DNA of 64,000 bases, from contig DVDX01000023.1 in the NCBI GenBank assembly GCA_015295985.1, positions 62,001 through 126,000 of the forward strand, read 5' to 3'. A program made the position numbers and the translations under genes. The notes under the pieces were generated by a model. It was not told where the DNA came from, searched no databases, and saw nothing but the letters and a program-made list of their open reading frames with translations. This DNA is from Synechococcus sp. M44_DOE_062 (GTDB taxonomy: Bacteria; Cyanobacteriota; Cyanobacteriia; Thermostichales; Thermostichaceae). The stretch's first letter is position 1. Every line of letters begins with the position of its first letter. Below, piece after piece: positions 7,911 through 16,525 of this stretch.

Positions 7911-9464
7911 TCAAAGGCTGCCAATGGCCCGTTTCAGTTGTATCAGGGCGCGATTGTAGGCAATTACAGCATTGGAAAGGTTGCCACGGGCAGTGGTGAG
8001 GGCAGCTTCAGCATTGATCACCTCGGTTTGGGTGCCCACCCCCGCTTGCAGGCGCAGCCGGGCCAAGCGCAGGCTCTCTTCTGCCGAGGCAATTGCCACT
8101 TTGGCCGAGTCGATCTGTTCGCGGCTGGAGCTGAGGGTCAGGAAGGCTTCTTCCACCCCCCGCTGGATTTCATTGCGGGTGCCGACGAAGTTGCTCACGG
8201 CCACTTGCCCGTCGATCTGAGCTTGGCGGGCTTGGGCAGCCGCTTCTCCCCCATCGAACCAAGTCAAGCTGAAATTGGCTCCAACCGAATAGCCAACATC
8301 AAAGCTATCGCGGCTGGCGTTGAAATCGTTAACGGCATCGAGGCTGGCGAACAAACCAATTCGGGGGCCATTGCGGGCTTGTGCTAGGCGCACACGGCTT
8401 TGGGCCTGCTCCAATTCTCGGCGCTGGCGCTCCAATTCCTGTCGTTGGGCAAAGGCAGCAATGATGGTCTCTTCCAGGCTGAGATCCCACTCCCCCATCG
8501 GCTCAATGCGGTCGCTGGCCAACACGTCGGTGGGGCTAGGAAAATTCAGCAGCTCGGCCAGGCGACGACGATTCAGTTGTTGGGTGTTCTGGGCCACCAG
8601 CAAGGTTTGTCGATTGTTGGCCAATTCCGTCTCTGCCTGGAGAATCTCAAAGCGGGTACCCAGCCCGGCCCGTTCTCGAGCTTGAGCATCTCGCAGGGTG
8701 GCTTCGGAACTTTCGACAGCAGCTTGGCTGATGGCAACCCTGGCGTCTGCACTTTGCAGATCGTAGTAGGCATTGGCCACAGCTTGTTTGACTGTCTGCA
8801 GCGTTTGCTCCAGTTGCAGTTGGGCGATGCGCAGAGCTTCCTGGGCCAGCTTCAGGTTCTGCTCCCTGAGGCCACTGTCGAAGGCGGTATACTCTACCCG
8901 CACCACACTGGCCGAGAGGGTGTGGGATTCGCGCCTTGGCCCACCACCCGGAGAGGGAGCCTCACTGTACTGGTAGTTGGCACGGCTGGAGAGGGTGGGA
9001 GCAAAGGCAGCTTGAGCTAGGGCTACCCCAGCTTCAGCTCGCTCGACGGCCAGTCTGGCCTGCTGCACAGTCGGGTTCTGGGCAACGGCAATCTCCAGAG
9101 CTTCTTCCAAAGACAGGCCCTCTCTTCGCTCGATGCGCACCTGCAAGGGGGATTGAGGCACCACCAATTCTTCAGCCTTGGAAGCCCCCTGCAGAACCAG
9201 GTCAGCCGCAGGGGTAGGGTCAGCAGGGTTGGGGGGAATGGATAGGGTGGGGGGGGGTGGGGGGGTGAGGATTTCGCGGCTGTTGGGTAGAGCAAAGGCA
9301 GCGGAGCTGGGAGCTTCCGGCTGGGCAAGAGCGGGGACAACCCAGAGCAGGCTCAACAGTAGGCCACAGGGGACAGAACAGGCAAGGTGCAACCGGGATC
9401 CCAGCGAGCTTGTCTGCTGTTGGGGAAGTTGAAGCGGATCCCTGGCTCCATTTTGCATCGCCAT
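7911..9464 (-). CDS. TolC-family outer membrane efflux/secretion channel
   Basis: Outer-membrane trimeric alpha/beta-barrel channel used by efflux pumps or type I secretion. 517 residues. A signal peptide with hydrophobic core LLLSLLWVVPALAQ ends near residue 48. A Pro-rich linker follows, encoded by long G-runs on the plus strand. Two OEP repeats come next: SLEEALEIAVAQNPTVQQARLAV near residue 115, and a second with EQIDSAKVAIASAEESLRLARLRLQAGVGTQ near the end, of which GVGT is the turn typical of the family. No inner-membrane pump or adaptor gene is adjacent, so the partner is unknown. Family assignment is firm. Confidence 0.9.
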   Translation of the reverse strand: MAMQNGARDPLQLPQQQTSSLGSRLHLACSVPCGLLLSLLWVVPALAQPEAPSSAAFALPNSREILTPPPPPTLSIPPNPADPTPAADLVLQGASKAEELVVPQSPLQVRIERREGLSLEEALEIAVAQNPTVQQARLAVERAEAGVALAQAAFAPTLSSRANYQYSEAPSPGGGPRRESHTLSASVVRVEYTAFDSGLREQNLKLAQEALRIAQLQLEQTLQTVKQAVANAYYDLQSADARVAISQAAVESSEATLRDAQARERAGLGTRFEILQAETELANNRQTLLVAQNTQQLNRRRLAELLNFPSPTDVLASDRIEPMGEWDLSLEETIIAAFAQRQELERQRRELEQAQSRVRLAQARNGPRIGLFASLDAVNDFNASRDSFDVGYSVGANFSLTWFDGGEAAAQARQAQIDGQVAVSNFVGTRNEIQRGVEEAFLTLSSSREQIDSAKVAIASAEESLRLARLRLQAGVGTQTEVINAEAALTTARGNLSNAVIAYNRALIQLKRAIGSL

Positions 9465-9717
9465 CGTGTTGTCATTCTCAACATCACCCCTAGCAGTATC
9501 GCAAAACGAAGGACAAAGATAAGACGGTTTTCCACAGGCTCACTGGCCCCCTTGTTTGGGCCAGCGGAAGGGAGTCCCCGCGTCATTTGCCCCTGCAACA
9601 ACGAGGCCAACCTGCTTCTTTTCCGGCAGGGGGCCTGGGCGCGATCCAGACTGCAACCGTCCCCTGGAACTGGGATCCCTGCCTGGGTTGCTAAACCCGG
9701 AACCGCTGGAGGTTGCG

Positions 9718-10257
9718 CTAGGTTCCCACCGGACTTGCCCAGGCCCAGACAGCGACCATCCCATCCCAGAGCAACAGAAGCAGAGCAAAACATCCGAGAA
9801 GCCCGTACATCCAAGGCTGAACGTAGGGGCGCAGCCCGTCAATCTCCAGTTGAGTGTGACGTTGAATCTCAGCCAACAGGCGCTTGAACCCAGCTACCCG
9901 CATGGGCAAAAGCACGCGATCTCCAGCTTGGCTGACCAAGTAATACACCATACCACCCTGGCTGGTGGAGCGGGGCTCAATGTGCTCGATGTCAGCCCAC
10001 CGGATCTGCCACTCCTGCCGCACAAAAGGCGGCACCCAATTTGGGTAGGTGGCCCTCATGCCCTCTTCGTCCAACTGGATCTGCTGGCTTAGGGATCCCA
10101 GGACTACCCCCCACCCCAGCAGCAGAACGACCCAAAGGGATCCCAGCTCAAGAGGCGTTGCCTGTTGCCGGGCTAGCAAAATTGGCAGGGGTAAAACCAG
10201 TCCCCAGTACAGAGCCTGCACAGCGTAGCGGATCAAGGGGGAGATGGGGAAGGTCAT
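9718..10257 (-). CDS. hypothetical membrane protein
   Basis: 179 residues from the ATG at 10257; the open frame extends upstream only as a shadow of dnaX. Two hydrophobic segments lie near the N-terminus (about residues 5-25 and 35-55) and one near the C-terminus (YGLLGCFALLLLLWDGMVAVWAW). The cytosolic-looking middle (EEGMRATYPNWVPPFVRQEWQIRWADIEHIEPRSTS region, about residues 70-125) resembles the beta-rich PH-like domain seen in many small bacterial membrane proteins. It lies 43 bp after dnaX on the same strand, so co-transcription is likely. I cannot assign a function. Confidence 0.72.
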   Translation of the reverse strand: MTFPISPLIRYAVQALYWGLVLPLPILLARQQATPLELGSLWVVLLLGWGVVLGSLSQQIQLDEEGMRATYPNWVPPFVRQEWQIRWADIEHIEPRSTSQGGMVYYLVSQAGDRVLLPMRVAGFKRLLAEIQRHTQLEIDGLRPYVQPWMYGLLGCFALLLLLWDGMVAVWAWASPVGT

Positions 10258-10300
10258 CGTCGGCAAGATGAGGCTGGCTTTATCAACCTTAAGATAGCGC

Positions 10301-12538
10301 TTAAAAAGGCAACTCCTCCCCCAAGGGCCCGCTATCGCGTTCGCAGAAGCGTCGCGTAGCGATAAAGGACTCCGTCCCGCTATCGCGATCAGCTTCCAGA
10401 GTCTCCACTGGGGACAGCTCTTCCGTAGATTCCGCCGCGTCAGCCCCCAACACCCCCTCCAAATCCACCAAGCTGCCGTTGAAATGGTCGGCAAAACGGC
10501 GGGCAATCTCCGCCAGCTCATGGGCTAGCTCAAAGGACTGCCCACGGTGCTCTGCACGACTTGGAGAATCGGTCGCGACAGCAGTGCGGAGCACTTTGTT
10601 CGTACCGGCGGGAGAAAATCCTTGGGTTGCCAAGCCGGCCACCTTGATGCCACCTGTAGAGTTGTCCCCCTCAGGCTTTGGGGAAGATGAGCCGGAGTCA
10701 GAAGGGGCAGGTTGCTGTCGCCCCCCATGGCTCTGCGGTTCTGCTCCAGGCTTCCTTGAGGAAGCACGACTGTTGGTGCTATTGCTCTGCAATCCCGGCG
10801 GAGTGACAGGATCCGGGGGGGTGGGGGGCAGGTCTTTTTCTCGGCTGGGCAATGCTGAGGATCCCGCACCGCTGACGCGAATGGAAACGTCCAGCCCCCG
10901 CTGCGCAATCAAGTTGAGTTGCACAGGGCGCTGGAGTAGGTTGTGGAGCACCGACCGCAGTTCGGCTTCTTTGCTGCGCACTTTTTCCACCAAACCCTTA
11001 CTGGGAAAGGCGAGGGTAATCGCTTCGGGAGTCTCTTGGTGCAGATGACCGGATCCCATCAGAGCCTTAGTGAGGGGAGAGAGGCGTTTGAGGAACTCTT
11101 CCCAGTGGGGGCGCAGCAGCTTGACTTTGGCGGTGTCCCCTGCCTGTTCTCTGGGCTGCTCTGGGGACTCCGTCCGAGTAGCGCAATCTGCCTTCTGGCT
11201 CGACACAACAGCAGGGGATGCTGGCGCAGCAGACTTGGCAGTTGCCGTGTCAACAGTTGGCTTATCTGGCTCATCACCAGGCAATGGAGAGACAGTCGCA
11301 GCAGGAGCCGGGGGGGTGGGGGGGAGAGACTCTGTCCCGGCTGGGGGGGGCATCTGGGGTGCAGGAGACAAGTCAAAGGCTGGGAAAGGGCTCCGTTCCG
11401 CTGACATGAACGGTTCTCGATCCTCAGCCACCCTGCTCGGGCGAAGCTGGCCCAGCAGATCCACCAGGGCAATTTCCAACCACAGTTGAGGCTGTCCGCT
11501 CTGGCGAATTTGCGGCTCACACTGGCGCAGATGGCTCTGGGCTGCCAGCAGCATCTCCACCGAATAGCGAGGGGCCCGTTGCTGCAGGGCTTCCCAGGTG
11601 GAATCCGTCACAGCCACCAACTCCCGTTGCTGGGGGGCCGTCTTGACCAGCAGCAGATCCCGATAGAAGGCCACCAGGTTCTGCAACAGGGCTAAGGGCT
11701 CTTTGCCCCGCTCCAACAATTGCCGAGTTTGGCCGAGTACTGCCTGCACATCCTGAGCCAGCAGCGCATCCATCAGAGCCAGCAGTTGTTGCTCCGGGAT
11801 CCCTCCCACCAAGTCCCACACAGCTTCAGGGGTGATGGATCCCTCCAGGAGGCTGAGCTGATCCAGCAGGCGTTCGGCGTCCCTCAGCCCTCCTTGGGAA
11901 AGTTGGGCCACCAGTTGCACAGCTTCGGGGGCGATAGGGATCCCTTCTTGGGCAGCAATCTTGCCCAGGTGGGCCACCATGTCGCCGAGGGGAATGCGGC
12001 GGAAATCGAAGCGCTGACAGCGAGAAACAATCGTGGGCAAAACCCGCTGCGGGTCGGTGGTGGCCAGCACAAACACCACGCGGGGGGGCGGCTCTTCAAG
12101 AGTTTTCAGCAAGGCGTTAAAGGCGGCATTGCTGAGCATGTGGCACTCGTCGATGACGTAGACCTTATAGCGGCTGTTCACTGGGGCAAACTGGGCCCGC
12201 TCGATTAGCTCGCGGATGTTGTCTACGCCGGTATTGCTGGCAGCATCGATCTCGATGACATCTAAAGAGGATCCGGCAGTGATGGAGCGGCATTGGCTGC
12301 ACACCTGACAGGGATCCGGTGTCGGCCCCTGCTCACAGTTCAAAGACTTGGCCAAGATACGGGCGCTGGAAGTTTTTCCCGTGCCCCTCGGCCCGCAGAA
12401 CAAATAGGCAGGTGCAACCCGCCCCAGCCGGATGGCGTTGGCCAAAGTCTGCACCACCGCCCCTTGGCCGACCACATCAGCAAAGCGCTGCGGACGATAT
12501 TTCAGATGAAGGGGTTCGTACTTGCCAGCGGTGGCCAT
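10301..12538 (-). CDS. dnaX: DNA polymerase III subunit gamma/tau
   Basis: Clamp-loader ATPase and replisome organiser. 745 residues from the ATG at 12538 (MATAGKYEPLHLKYRP). P-loop GPRGTGKTSSA near residue 49, zinc-binding Cys cluster CEQGPTPDPCQVCSQC near 68-83, Walker B VIDECHML near 128, sensor and arginine-finger region VSRCQRFDFRRI near 175. The AAA+ core and collar (to about residue 375) look normal. The C-terminal half is a low-complexity Pro/Ser-rich tail containing one ordered segment (KLLRPHWEEFLKRLSPLTKALM). At least five short dispersed repeats interrupt this half, including the one that forms the last residues. No intein is present, although inteins occur in dnaX of some filamentous cyanobacteria. 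Confidence 0.93.
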   Translation of the reverse strand: MATAGKYEPLHLKYRPQRFADVVGQGAVVQTLANAIRLGRVAPAYLFCGPRGTGKTSSARILAKSLNCEQGPTPDPCQVCSQCRSITAGSSLDVIEIDAASNTGVDNIRELIERAQFAPVNSRYKVYVIDECHMLSNAAFNALLKTLEEPPPRVVFVLATTDPQRVLPTIVSRCQRFDFRRIPLGDMVAHLGKIAAQEGIPIAPEAVQLVAQLSQGGLRDAERLLDQLSLLEGSITPEAVWDLVGGIPEQQLLALMDALLAQDVQAVLGQTRQLLERGKEPLALLQNLVAFYRDLLLVKTAPQQRELVAVTDSTWEALQQRAPRYSVEMLLAAQSHLRQCEPQIRQSGQPQLWLEIALVDLLGQLRPSRVAEDREPFMSAERSPFPAFDLSPAPQMPPPAGTESLPPTPPAPAATVSPLPGDEPDKPTVDTATAKSAAPASPAVVSSQKADCATRTESPEQPREQAGDTAKVKLLRPHWEEFLKRLSPLTKALMGSGHLHQETPEAITLAFPSKGLVEKVRSKEAELRSVLHNLLQRPVQLNLIAQRGLDVSIRVSGAGSSALPSREKDLPPTPPDPVTPPGLQSNSTNSRASSRKPGAEPQSHGGRQQPAPSDSGSSSPKPEGDNSTGGIKVAGLATQGFSPAGTNKVLRTAVATDSPSRAEHRGQSFELAHELAEIARRFADHFNGSLVDLEGVLGADAAESTEELSPVETLEADRDSGTESFIATRRFCERDSGPLGEELPF
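10328..10389 (+). repeat. compound dispersed repeat A at dnaX 3' end
   Basis: A truncated unit in one orientation is followed by AAGGACTCCGTCCCGCTATC in the other. It encodes the C-terminal residues of dnaX. Confidence 0.7.
10547..10600 (+). repeat. dispersed repeat A-like pair in dnaX
   Basis: GTGCTCTGCACGAC and the opposing GCAGTGCGGAGCACTT lie about 25 bp apart, giving a partly palindromic unit in the dnaX tail. Confidence 0.5.
10861..10884 (+). repeat. dispersed repeat A-like copy in dnaX
   Basis: ATCCCGCACCGCTGACGCGA matches the unit found twice at the hisZ start. Confidence 0.6.
11163..11187 (+). repeat. dispersed repeat A copy in dnaX
   Basis: GGGGACTCCGTCCGAGTAGC is nearly identical to the copy at 495-519 in holB. 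Confidence 0.7.
11388..11413 (+). repeat. dispersed repeat A copy in dnaX
   Basis: GGGCTCCGTTCCGCTGAC followed by ATGAACGG. A degenerate copy in the low-complexity dnaX tail. Confidence 0.55.
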
Positions 12539-12554
12539 GTTCGAGATCTGCAGT

Positions 12555-12578
12555 CGCGATGGTGGGACGGAGTCCTTG
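12555..12578 (-). repeat. dispersed repeat A copy just upstream of dnaX start
   Basis: On the minus strand it reads AAGGACTCCGTCCCACCATC. It lies 17 bp upstream of the chosen dnaX ATG. Confidence 0.65.
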
Positions 12579-12597
12579 CAAGCAGCGCCCCAACCGG

Positions 12598-12652
12598 AAG
12601 AGGAGAGAGCAGAGAGAAAAGAGCAAAGAGGAGAGAGCCTCACTTCTCATTC
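12598..12652. repeat. purine-rich repeat B upstream of dnaX
   Basis: GAGAGAAAAGAGCAAAGAG and, 8 bp later, CTCACTTCTC. The same two blocks occur at 43419-43458 inside the ArsA gene. Confidence 0.6.
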
Positions 12653-12704
12653 TGGCTCCTCGATAAAGAGCTCCCTCCCTGTCCACCAAGGGTGGGGCTG
12701 AGCA

Positions 12705-13193
12705 CTAGTGGGCAGGCAGAGCTTTTGTGCTCCCTTCCGCTGACCCGACGGGCGGCGGGCCGGAGGACTTGGGATCCTGGCGACGCAGAGAAGGAAGCTG
12801 GGGCAGTTGTACTCTCCAGCCAGGCGAGTCGAGCTGATCCATGTGCTGCAGGCGGTAGCTGAGCTGGCATAGCTCCTTCCTGAGCTGGCGATTCTCAGCC
12901 TGGATGGCGGCGATGCGCTCGCGGATGGGCTGAAGGCGGGCTTGCAGCTTGCGCCGGTAGAGTTCTGGCAACTCTTGGATCATCTGCTCCAGCAACTGCT
13001 TCTCTTGGTAGAGCTGCTCGATCTCCGCCTCGTAGCTGCGAATTTGCCGGTGTTGCTTTTCTTGGCGCAGCTCCAGAAGGTCTACCTGGCCCTGCAAGAT
13101 GCGATTACGCTCCCGCAAAAGCTGGATTTCCCGCTCCCGCGCAGCCAGAGCTTGGGCAAACTCCGTCTCGCCGACGCAACCTGCTTCCTGCAT
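12705..13193 (-). CDS. coiled-coil hypothetical protein
   Basis: 162 residues from the ATG at 13193, chosen because TTGAGGG lies seven bases upstream; longer starts lack this. Nearly the whole first 120 residues are charged heptad-like sequence (EREIQLLRERNRILQGQV and EKQLLEQMIQELPELYRRKL regions), predicting a long coiled coil. The tail is Pro/Ser-rich and ends close to a dispersed repeat. No enzymatic motif is present. It lies between coaE and dnaX on the same strand. A structural or scaffolding role is possible, but I do not recognise the family. Confidence 0.7.
   Translation of the reverse strand: MQEAGCVGETEFAQALAAREREIQLLRERNRILQGQVDLLELRQEKQHRQIRSYEAEIEQLYQEKQLLEQMIQELPELYRRKLQARLQPIRERIAAIQAENRQLRKELCQLSYRLQHMDQLDSPGWRVQLPQLPSLRRQDPKSSGPPPVGSAEGSTKALPAH
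12728..12751 (+). repeat. degenerate dispersed repeat A in coiled-coil gene
   Basis: TGCTCCCTTCCGCTGACCCG near the 3' end of the gene. Weak match. Confidence 0.4.
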
Positions 13194-13239
13194 CGTTTTT
13201 CCCTCAACCCACCTGTACATGGCTACCCAGGGATCCGCC

Positions 13240-13953
13240 CTATCCGAACGCAAGGGATCCCCTACCTGTCACTGTATCCGGAGCGCGGGGGTTCTGGCCC
13301 ACTGAGGCCAAAGCCTGCTTCACCTGGGCTTCCAGCTCGGCCAGGGATCCGGAGTTGTCCAGCACCATGTCGGCACGGCGCACTTTTTCCGCCAAAGGCC
13401 ACTGGCTGGCAATGCGAGCTTCGATTTCTTCCGGCGTCAGGGGATCCCGGCGGGCAAGGCGTTGCCGCTGCTGCTCTGGGGTGCAAGTTACCACCCAAAT
13501 TTCGTTCACCCACCCTTCCATGTGGGCTTCAAACAGCAACGGGATCATCAGACAAACGGTTTGGGATCCCTGGCCTACCCCACTGTTCTTTTGGGAGCCA
13601 GGCTCTTCCTCAAGCGGCACGCCATGGACTTTGGAGCTCCGCTCTGCTAACCCGAACAGAAAATCTTGCAACTGAGCTTTAACGAAAGGGTGGATTTGAG
13701 CTTCTAGCCAAGCCCGCTCAGCGGCATCGGCAAATACGATTTGGCCCAGCCGCCGACGATCCAGATCTCCAGAGGGCGTTTGGATGGCCTTTCCATAGCG
13801 TTCCAGCACCCTGTCTCGAATGGGGGATCCCAATGCCAAAGCCTGCCGGGCCATTTGATCGGCATCGGCCACCGGGATCCCGTGCTGCTCCAAGATGCGG
13901 GCAACCGTGGATTTGCCCGTGCCCACTCCGCCCGTTAGGCCGATGATTCGCAT
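13240..13953 (-). CDS. coaE: dephospho-CoA kinase
   Basis: Last step of coenzyme A synthesis: ATP-dependent 3'-phosphorylation of dephospho-CoA. 237 residues. P-loop GGVGTGKSTVARIL is at residues 8-21, followed by HGIPVADADQMARQAL (substrate-binding DAD). The lid-type segment PEQQRQRLARRDPLTPEEIEAR is near residue 160. The conserved VPLLFE block appears here as IPLLFEAHMEG. Between HPFVKAQLQDFL and it lies an extra stretch of about 30 residues (ERSSKVHGVPLEEEPGSQ and on). It starts at a dispersed repeat copy and is not part of the usual fold. The core motifs remain intact, so activity is likely. Confidence 0.92.
   Translation of the reverse strand: MRIIGLTGGVGTGKSTVARILEQHGIPVADADQMARQALALGSPIRDRVLERYGKAIQTPSGDLDRRRLGQIVFADAAERAWLEAQIHPFVKAQLQDFLFGLAERSSKVHGVPLEEEPGSQKNSGVGQGSQTVCLMIPLLFEAHMEGWVNEIWVVTCTPEQQRQRLARRDPLTPEEIEARIASQWPLAEKVRRADMVLDNSGSLAELEAQVKQALASVGQNPRAPDTVTGRGSLAFG
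13633..13659 (+). repeat. dispersed repeat A copy inside coaE
   Basis: GGAGCTCCGCTCTGCTAACC followed by CGAACAG. It lies at the edge of the extra coaE segment. Confidence 0.55.
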
Positions 13954-14027
13954 AGCTGTCGTGGTTACGGTTTAGCTTGCTGGGGTAGAGGGGCGCTGCC
14001 AGGGTAAAGCCAGTTGAAGGTTTTTCT

Positions 14028-15722
14028 TCAAGGGGAGGCCGTTTTTGCAGCCAGCGGAGAAGAACGGTGCTCTGCCGCAGCCGGCAAAGGAGAGCTGGGC
14101 GGCAGCAGGCTATACTCAAAGCCCTCCACCAAAGCCCGACAGGAGGCCTCGATGATGTTGGTGGAAACCCCCACCGTTGTCCAACGGCGGTGGCCGTCGC
14201 TGAACTCCACCAGTACGCGCGTTTTGGCCGAGGTGCCGGCCTGCCCATCCAAAATGCGCACCTTGTAATCGGACAGGTGAATCGCTTCCAGTTGGGGATA
14301 GAACTCCAGCAGCGCCTTGCGCAGCGCTCCATCCAGAGCGGCCACCGGCCCATTGCCTTCCGCTGCCGTCACCCGAGTCTGCCCCTGCACCGCGATCTTC
14401 ACCGCCGCCAGGGATTGCACATCTGCCCCTTCCCTGCTGGGATCCCAGTCTTTGCTGTTCCAATCCGAGCGTGTGGTGGTTGTCACGTTGAAGCTGAGCA
14501 CCTCAAAAGGATGGGAGCGCTGTCCCAACAACCCCCGCACCAACAGCTCAAAGCTGGCCTCAGCAGCCTCAAACTGATAGCCCTGCAGCTCCAGGGTTTT
14601 CAGCCGCTCCAAAATCAAGCGCGCCTGCGGATCCGACTTGTCCAGCCGGATCCCGAATCCGGCCATTTTGTGGAGGATGTTGCTCAGCCCCGCCTGTTCT
14701 GAGACCACGATGCGGCGACAGTTGCCCACTTGCTCCGGGGCAATGTGCTCGTAGGTGAGGGGGTTTTTCTGAACGGCGCTGACGTGGATCCCGCCCTTGT
14801 GGGCAAAGGCCGATAGGCCCACAAACGGAGCATGGTCATCCGGGGCCAAATTGACCACCTCGCTGATGGAGCGGGAGATCTCCGTCAGGTATTTCAACTT
14901 CTCTTCCGGCAGGCAGCGATAGCCCAGCTTCAATTGCAGGTTGGGGATGACGCTGCACAGGTCGGCATTGCCGCAGCGTTCCCCATAGCCGTTGATGGTG
15001 CCCTGAACCATGCGCGCCCCTGCCTGGACGGCAGCCAAGGCGTTGGCCACAGCAGTGCCGGAGTCGTTGTGGGTGTGAATGCCTAGAGGCAAATGCCGCA
15101 GGTGATGGGATTCTGCCAAGACGGCTGCGGTCATCTGGGCAATCTCGTGGGGCAGGGATCCGCCATTGGTATCGCAGAGAACCAGCCACTCTGCCCCTGC
15201 CTCGGCAGCCACCACCAGGGTTTGCAGGGCATAGTCGGGGTTGTGGCGATAGGCATCGAACCAGTGCTCGGCATCGTAGATGACCCGCCGCTGCTGGGAT
15301 CCCAAGTAGGCAATGGTATCCCGGATCATGGCCAGGTTTTCGGCCAGCGTGGTGCCCAGACCTTCGGTAACATGCAGATCCCAAGACTTGCCGAACACCG
15401 TCACGTAGCGGGTGCCCGCCGCCAAGATGGCCTGCAACATTGGATCTTCAGCCGCACTGCGCCCCGGTTTGCGGGTGGAACAAAAGGCTACCAGCTCTGC
15501 CTGGGTCAGAGGCTCCTCCCGCATCTGCCAGAAAAACTGCACATCTTTGGGATTGGCTCCCGGCCAGCCCCCTTCAATGAACGGGATCCCCAGGCGATCC
15601 AGCAGCTTAGCAATCTGTAACTTGTCTTGCACCGACAGCGATAGCCCCTCTCGCTGGGCCCCATCCCGCAGTGTGGTGTCGTAGAGGGTGATGGTGGCTG
15701 AGCAACCCAGGTCAATCTTCAT
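14028..15722 (-). CDS. cimA: citramalate synthase (LeuA-like)
   Basis: Condenses pyruvate and acetyl-CoA to citramalate, the threonine-independent entry to isoleucine. It belongs to the 2-isopropylmalate synthase/homocitrate synthase superfamily. 564 residues. The N-terminal DTTLRDGAQREGLSLS carries the metal-binding Asp and catalytic Arg. FIEGGWPGANPKD is characteristic of the CimA branch (isopropylmalate synthase has different residues here). LGIHTHNDSGTAVANALAAV supplies the metal-binding HxH. The C-terminal 150 residues form the LeuA-type allosteric domain. Substrate choice between citramalate and isopropylmalate is from family knowledge. The start overlaps the stop of the upstream 123-residue gene by 11 bp. 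Confidence 0.88.
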   Translation of the reverse strand: MKIDLGCSATITLYDTTLRDGAQREGLSLSVQDKLQIAKLLDRLGIPFIEGGWPGANPKDVQFFWQMREEPLTQAELVAFCSTRKPGRSAAEDPMLQAILAAGTRYVTVFGKSWDLHVTEGLGTTLAENLAMIRDTIAYLGSQQRRVIYDAEHWFDAYRHNPDYALQTLVVAAEAGAEWLVLCDTNGGSLPHEIAQMTAAVLAESHHLRHLPLGIHTHNDSGTAVANALAAVQAGARMVQGTINGYGERCGNADLCSVIPNLQLKLGYRCLPEEKLKYLTEISRSISEVVNLAPDDHAPFVGLSAFAHKGGIHVSAVQKNPLTYEHIAPEQVGNCRRIVVSEQAGLSNILHKMAGFGIRLDKSDPQARLILERLKTLELQGYQFEAAEASFELLVRGLLGQRSHPFEVLSFNVTTTTRSDWNSKDWDPSREGADVQSLAAVKIAVQGQTRVTAAEGNGPVAALDGALRKALLEFYPQLEAIHLSDYKVRILDGQAGTSAKTRVLVEFSDGHRRWTTVGVSTNIIEASCRALVEGFEYSLLPPSSPLPAAAEHRSSPLAAKTASP

Positions 15723-16083
15723 ATCGCATCAGTTTCTTGTAAAAGGCAGTGGAGAAATCCGGCGGTTGTCCGCGCTGCACCAGAGAGACCACATCAATCA
15801 GGTAGTCCACAAACTCGTAGTTGGCAATGGAGAGCTGATAGGTGAGATCCGCATCCTGAGCAAAGATCACCTGAACCACCGTCAGATCCGAAGGCAACGG
15901 CGACATGTGCCAACTGGCCAAGAAGCGGACAGGCTCCTCTCCCTCAATGGCCCTCTGCCCTTCCAGGCTGCCTTTTTTGTAGAGGCCCACCGCGAGGGCT
16001 AGGTACTGTCGGCGGGCAACGGCGTAATAGGGCTGATAAACGGCCACTTCTGGCGGGCTGGCGGGTTCAAGTTGCAAAGCCAT
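15712..16083 (-). CDS. conserved hypothetical protein, cyanobacterial type
   Basis: 123 residues, soluble, mixed alpha/beta composition, with no motif I can tie to a function. Distinctive segments are YYAVARRQYLALAVGLYKKGS and the C-terminal NYEFVDYLIDVVSLVQRG. It overlaps cimA by 11 bp on the same strand, so it is probably translated from the same message. No clear Shine-Dalgarno sequence precedes the ATG at 16083. Confidence 0.75.
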   Translation of the reverse strand: MALQLEPASPPEVAVYQPYYAVARRQYLALAVGLYKKGSLEGQRAIEGEEPVRFLASWHMSPLPSDLTVVQVIFAQDADLTYQLSIANYEFVDYLIDVVSLVQRGQPPDFSTAFYKKLMRYED

Positions 16084-16525
16084 GGTGCGCTAGGAGAGGG
16101 GTACCGCTTTTTCTAATTTCATGAAGTTCTGCAAGATAGGTGGGATCCCTGTAGCCGAGAGAGATCTCTGCGTTGGCTGTAGCAAGTGTCGCCGGAATAA
16201 AGTTGTGAGGTCAATGGCAGGAGAGAACCCAGAGAGAATCTCAGGGGCCATCGCAACCTACCCCATCCAGCCTATCGCGTTAGCGGTGCGGAGCACAATC
16301 GCGACAGCGGGTGAGCGGACTACGGATAGATTGCCCAATTGTCTACTTTTCCTTGAGGGATCCCGCATCCCATGCTGGAGAGAAGCGTTGGAAAGTCGGG
16401 GATCTCTAGGAAAGAATAAAAAAGGAGGGATCCCTGCCCCTGCTCGCAACCGGCTCTTCTCCTGCCGGCAATAGCGAGATGGCATCCTTGCCTGGTTATC
16501 TAAACGTTTGGTATCTCTTGACTTC
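16084..16525. other. gene-free region upstream of larE
   Basis: 442 bp between divergent genes. It contains one repeat A copy at 16271-16310 and several GGGATCCC octamers. An open frame at 16121-16474 runs through the repeat and has no recognisable product, so I do not call it. Confidence 0.5.
16271..16310 (-). repeat. dispersed repeat A-like unit
   Basis: CTATCGCGTTAGCGGTGCGG then AGCACAATCGCGACAGCGG. Minus-strand reading matches the unit at the hisZ start. Confidence 0.65.

Noticed and set aside
9353-9814. A 153-codon minus-strand frame between the TolC-like and the small membrane-protein genes.
   Set aside because: It overlaps both genes in other frames and has no motif; the gap holds no supported gene.
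10301-12538. Possible intein in dnaX, as in some cyanobacteria.
   Set aside because: The Walker motifs are continuous and no splicing blocks are visible; the extra length lies in the low-complexity tail.
16121-16474. An open frame of 117 codons upstream of larE.
   Set aside because: It runs through a dispersed repeat, has no ribosome-binding site or known motif, and its composition is unlike the neighbours.
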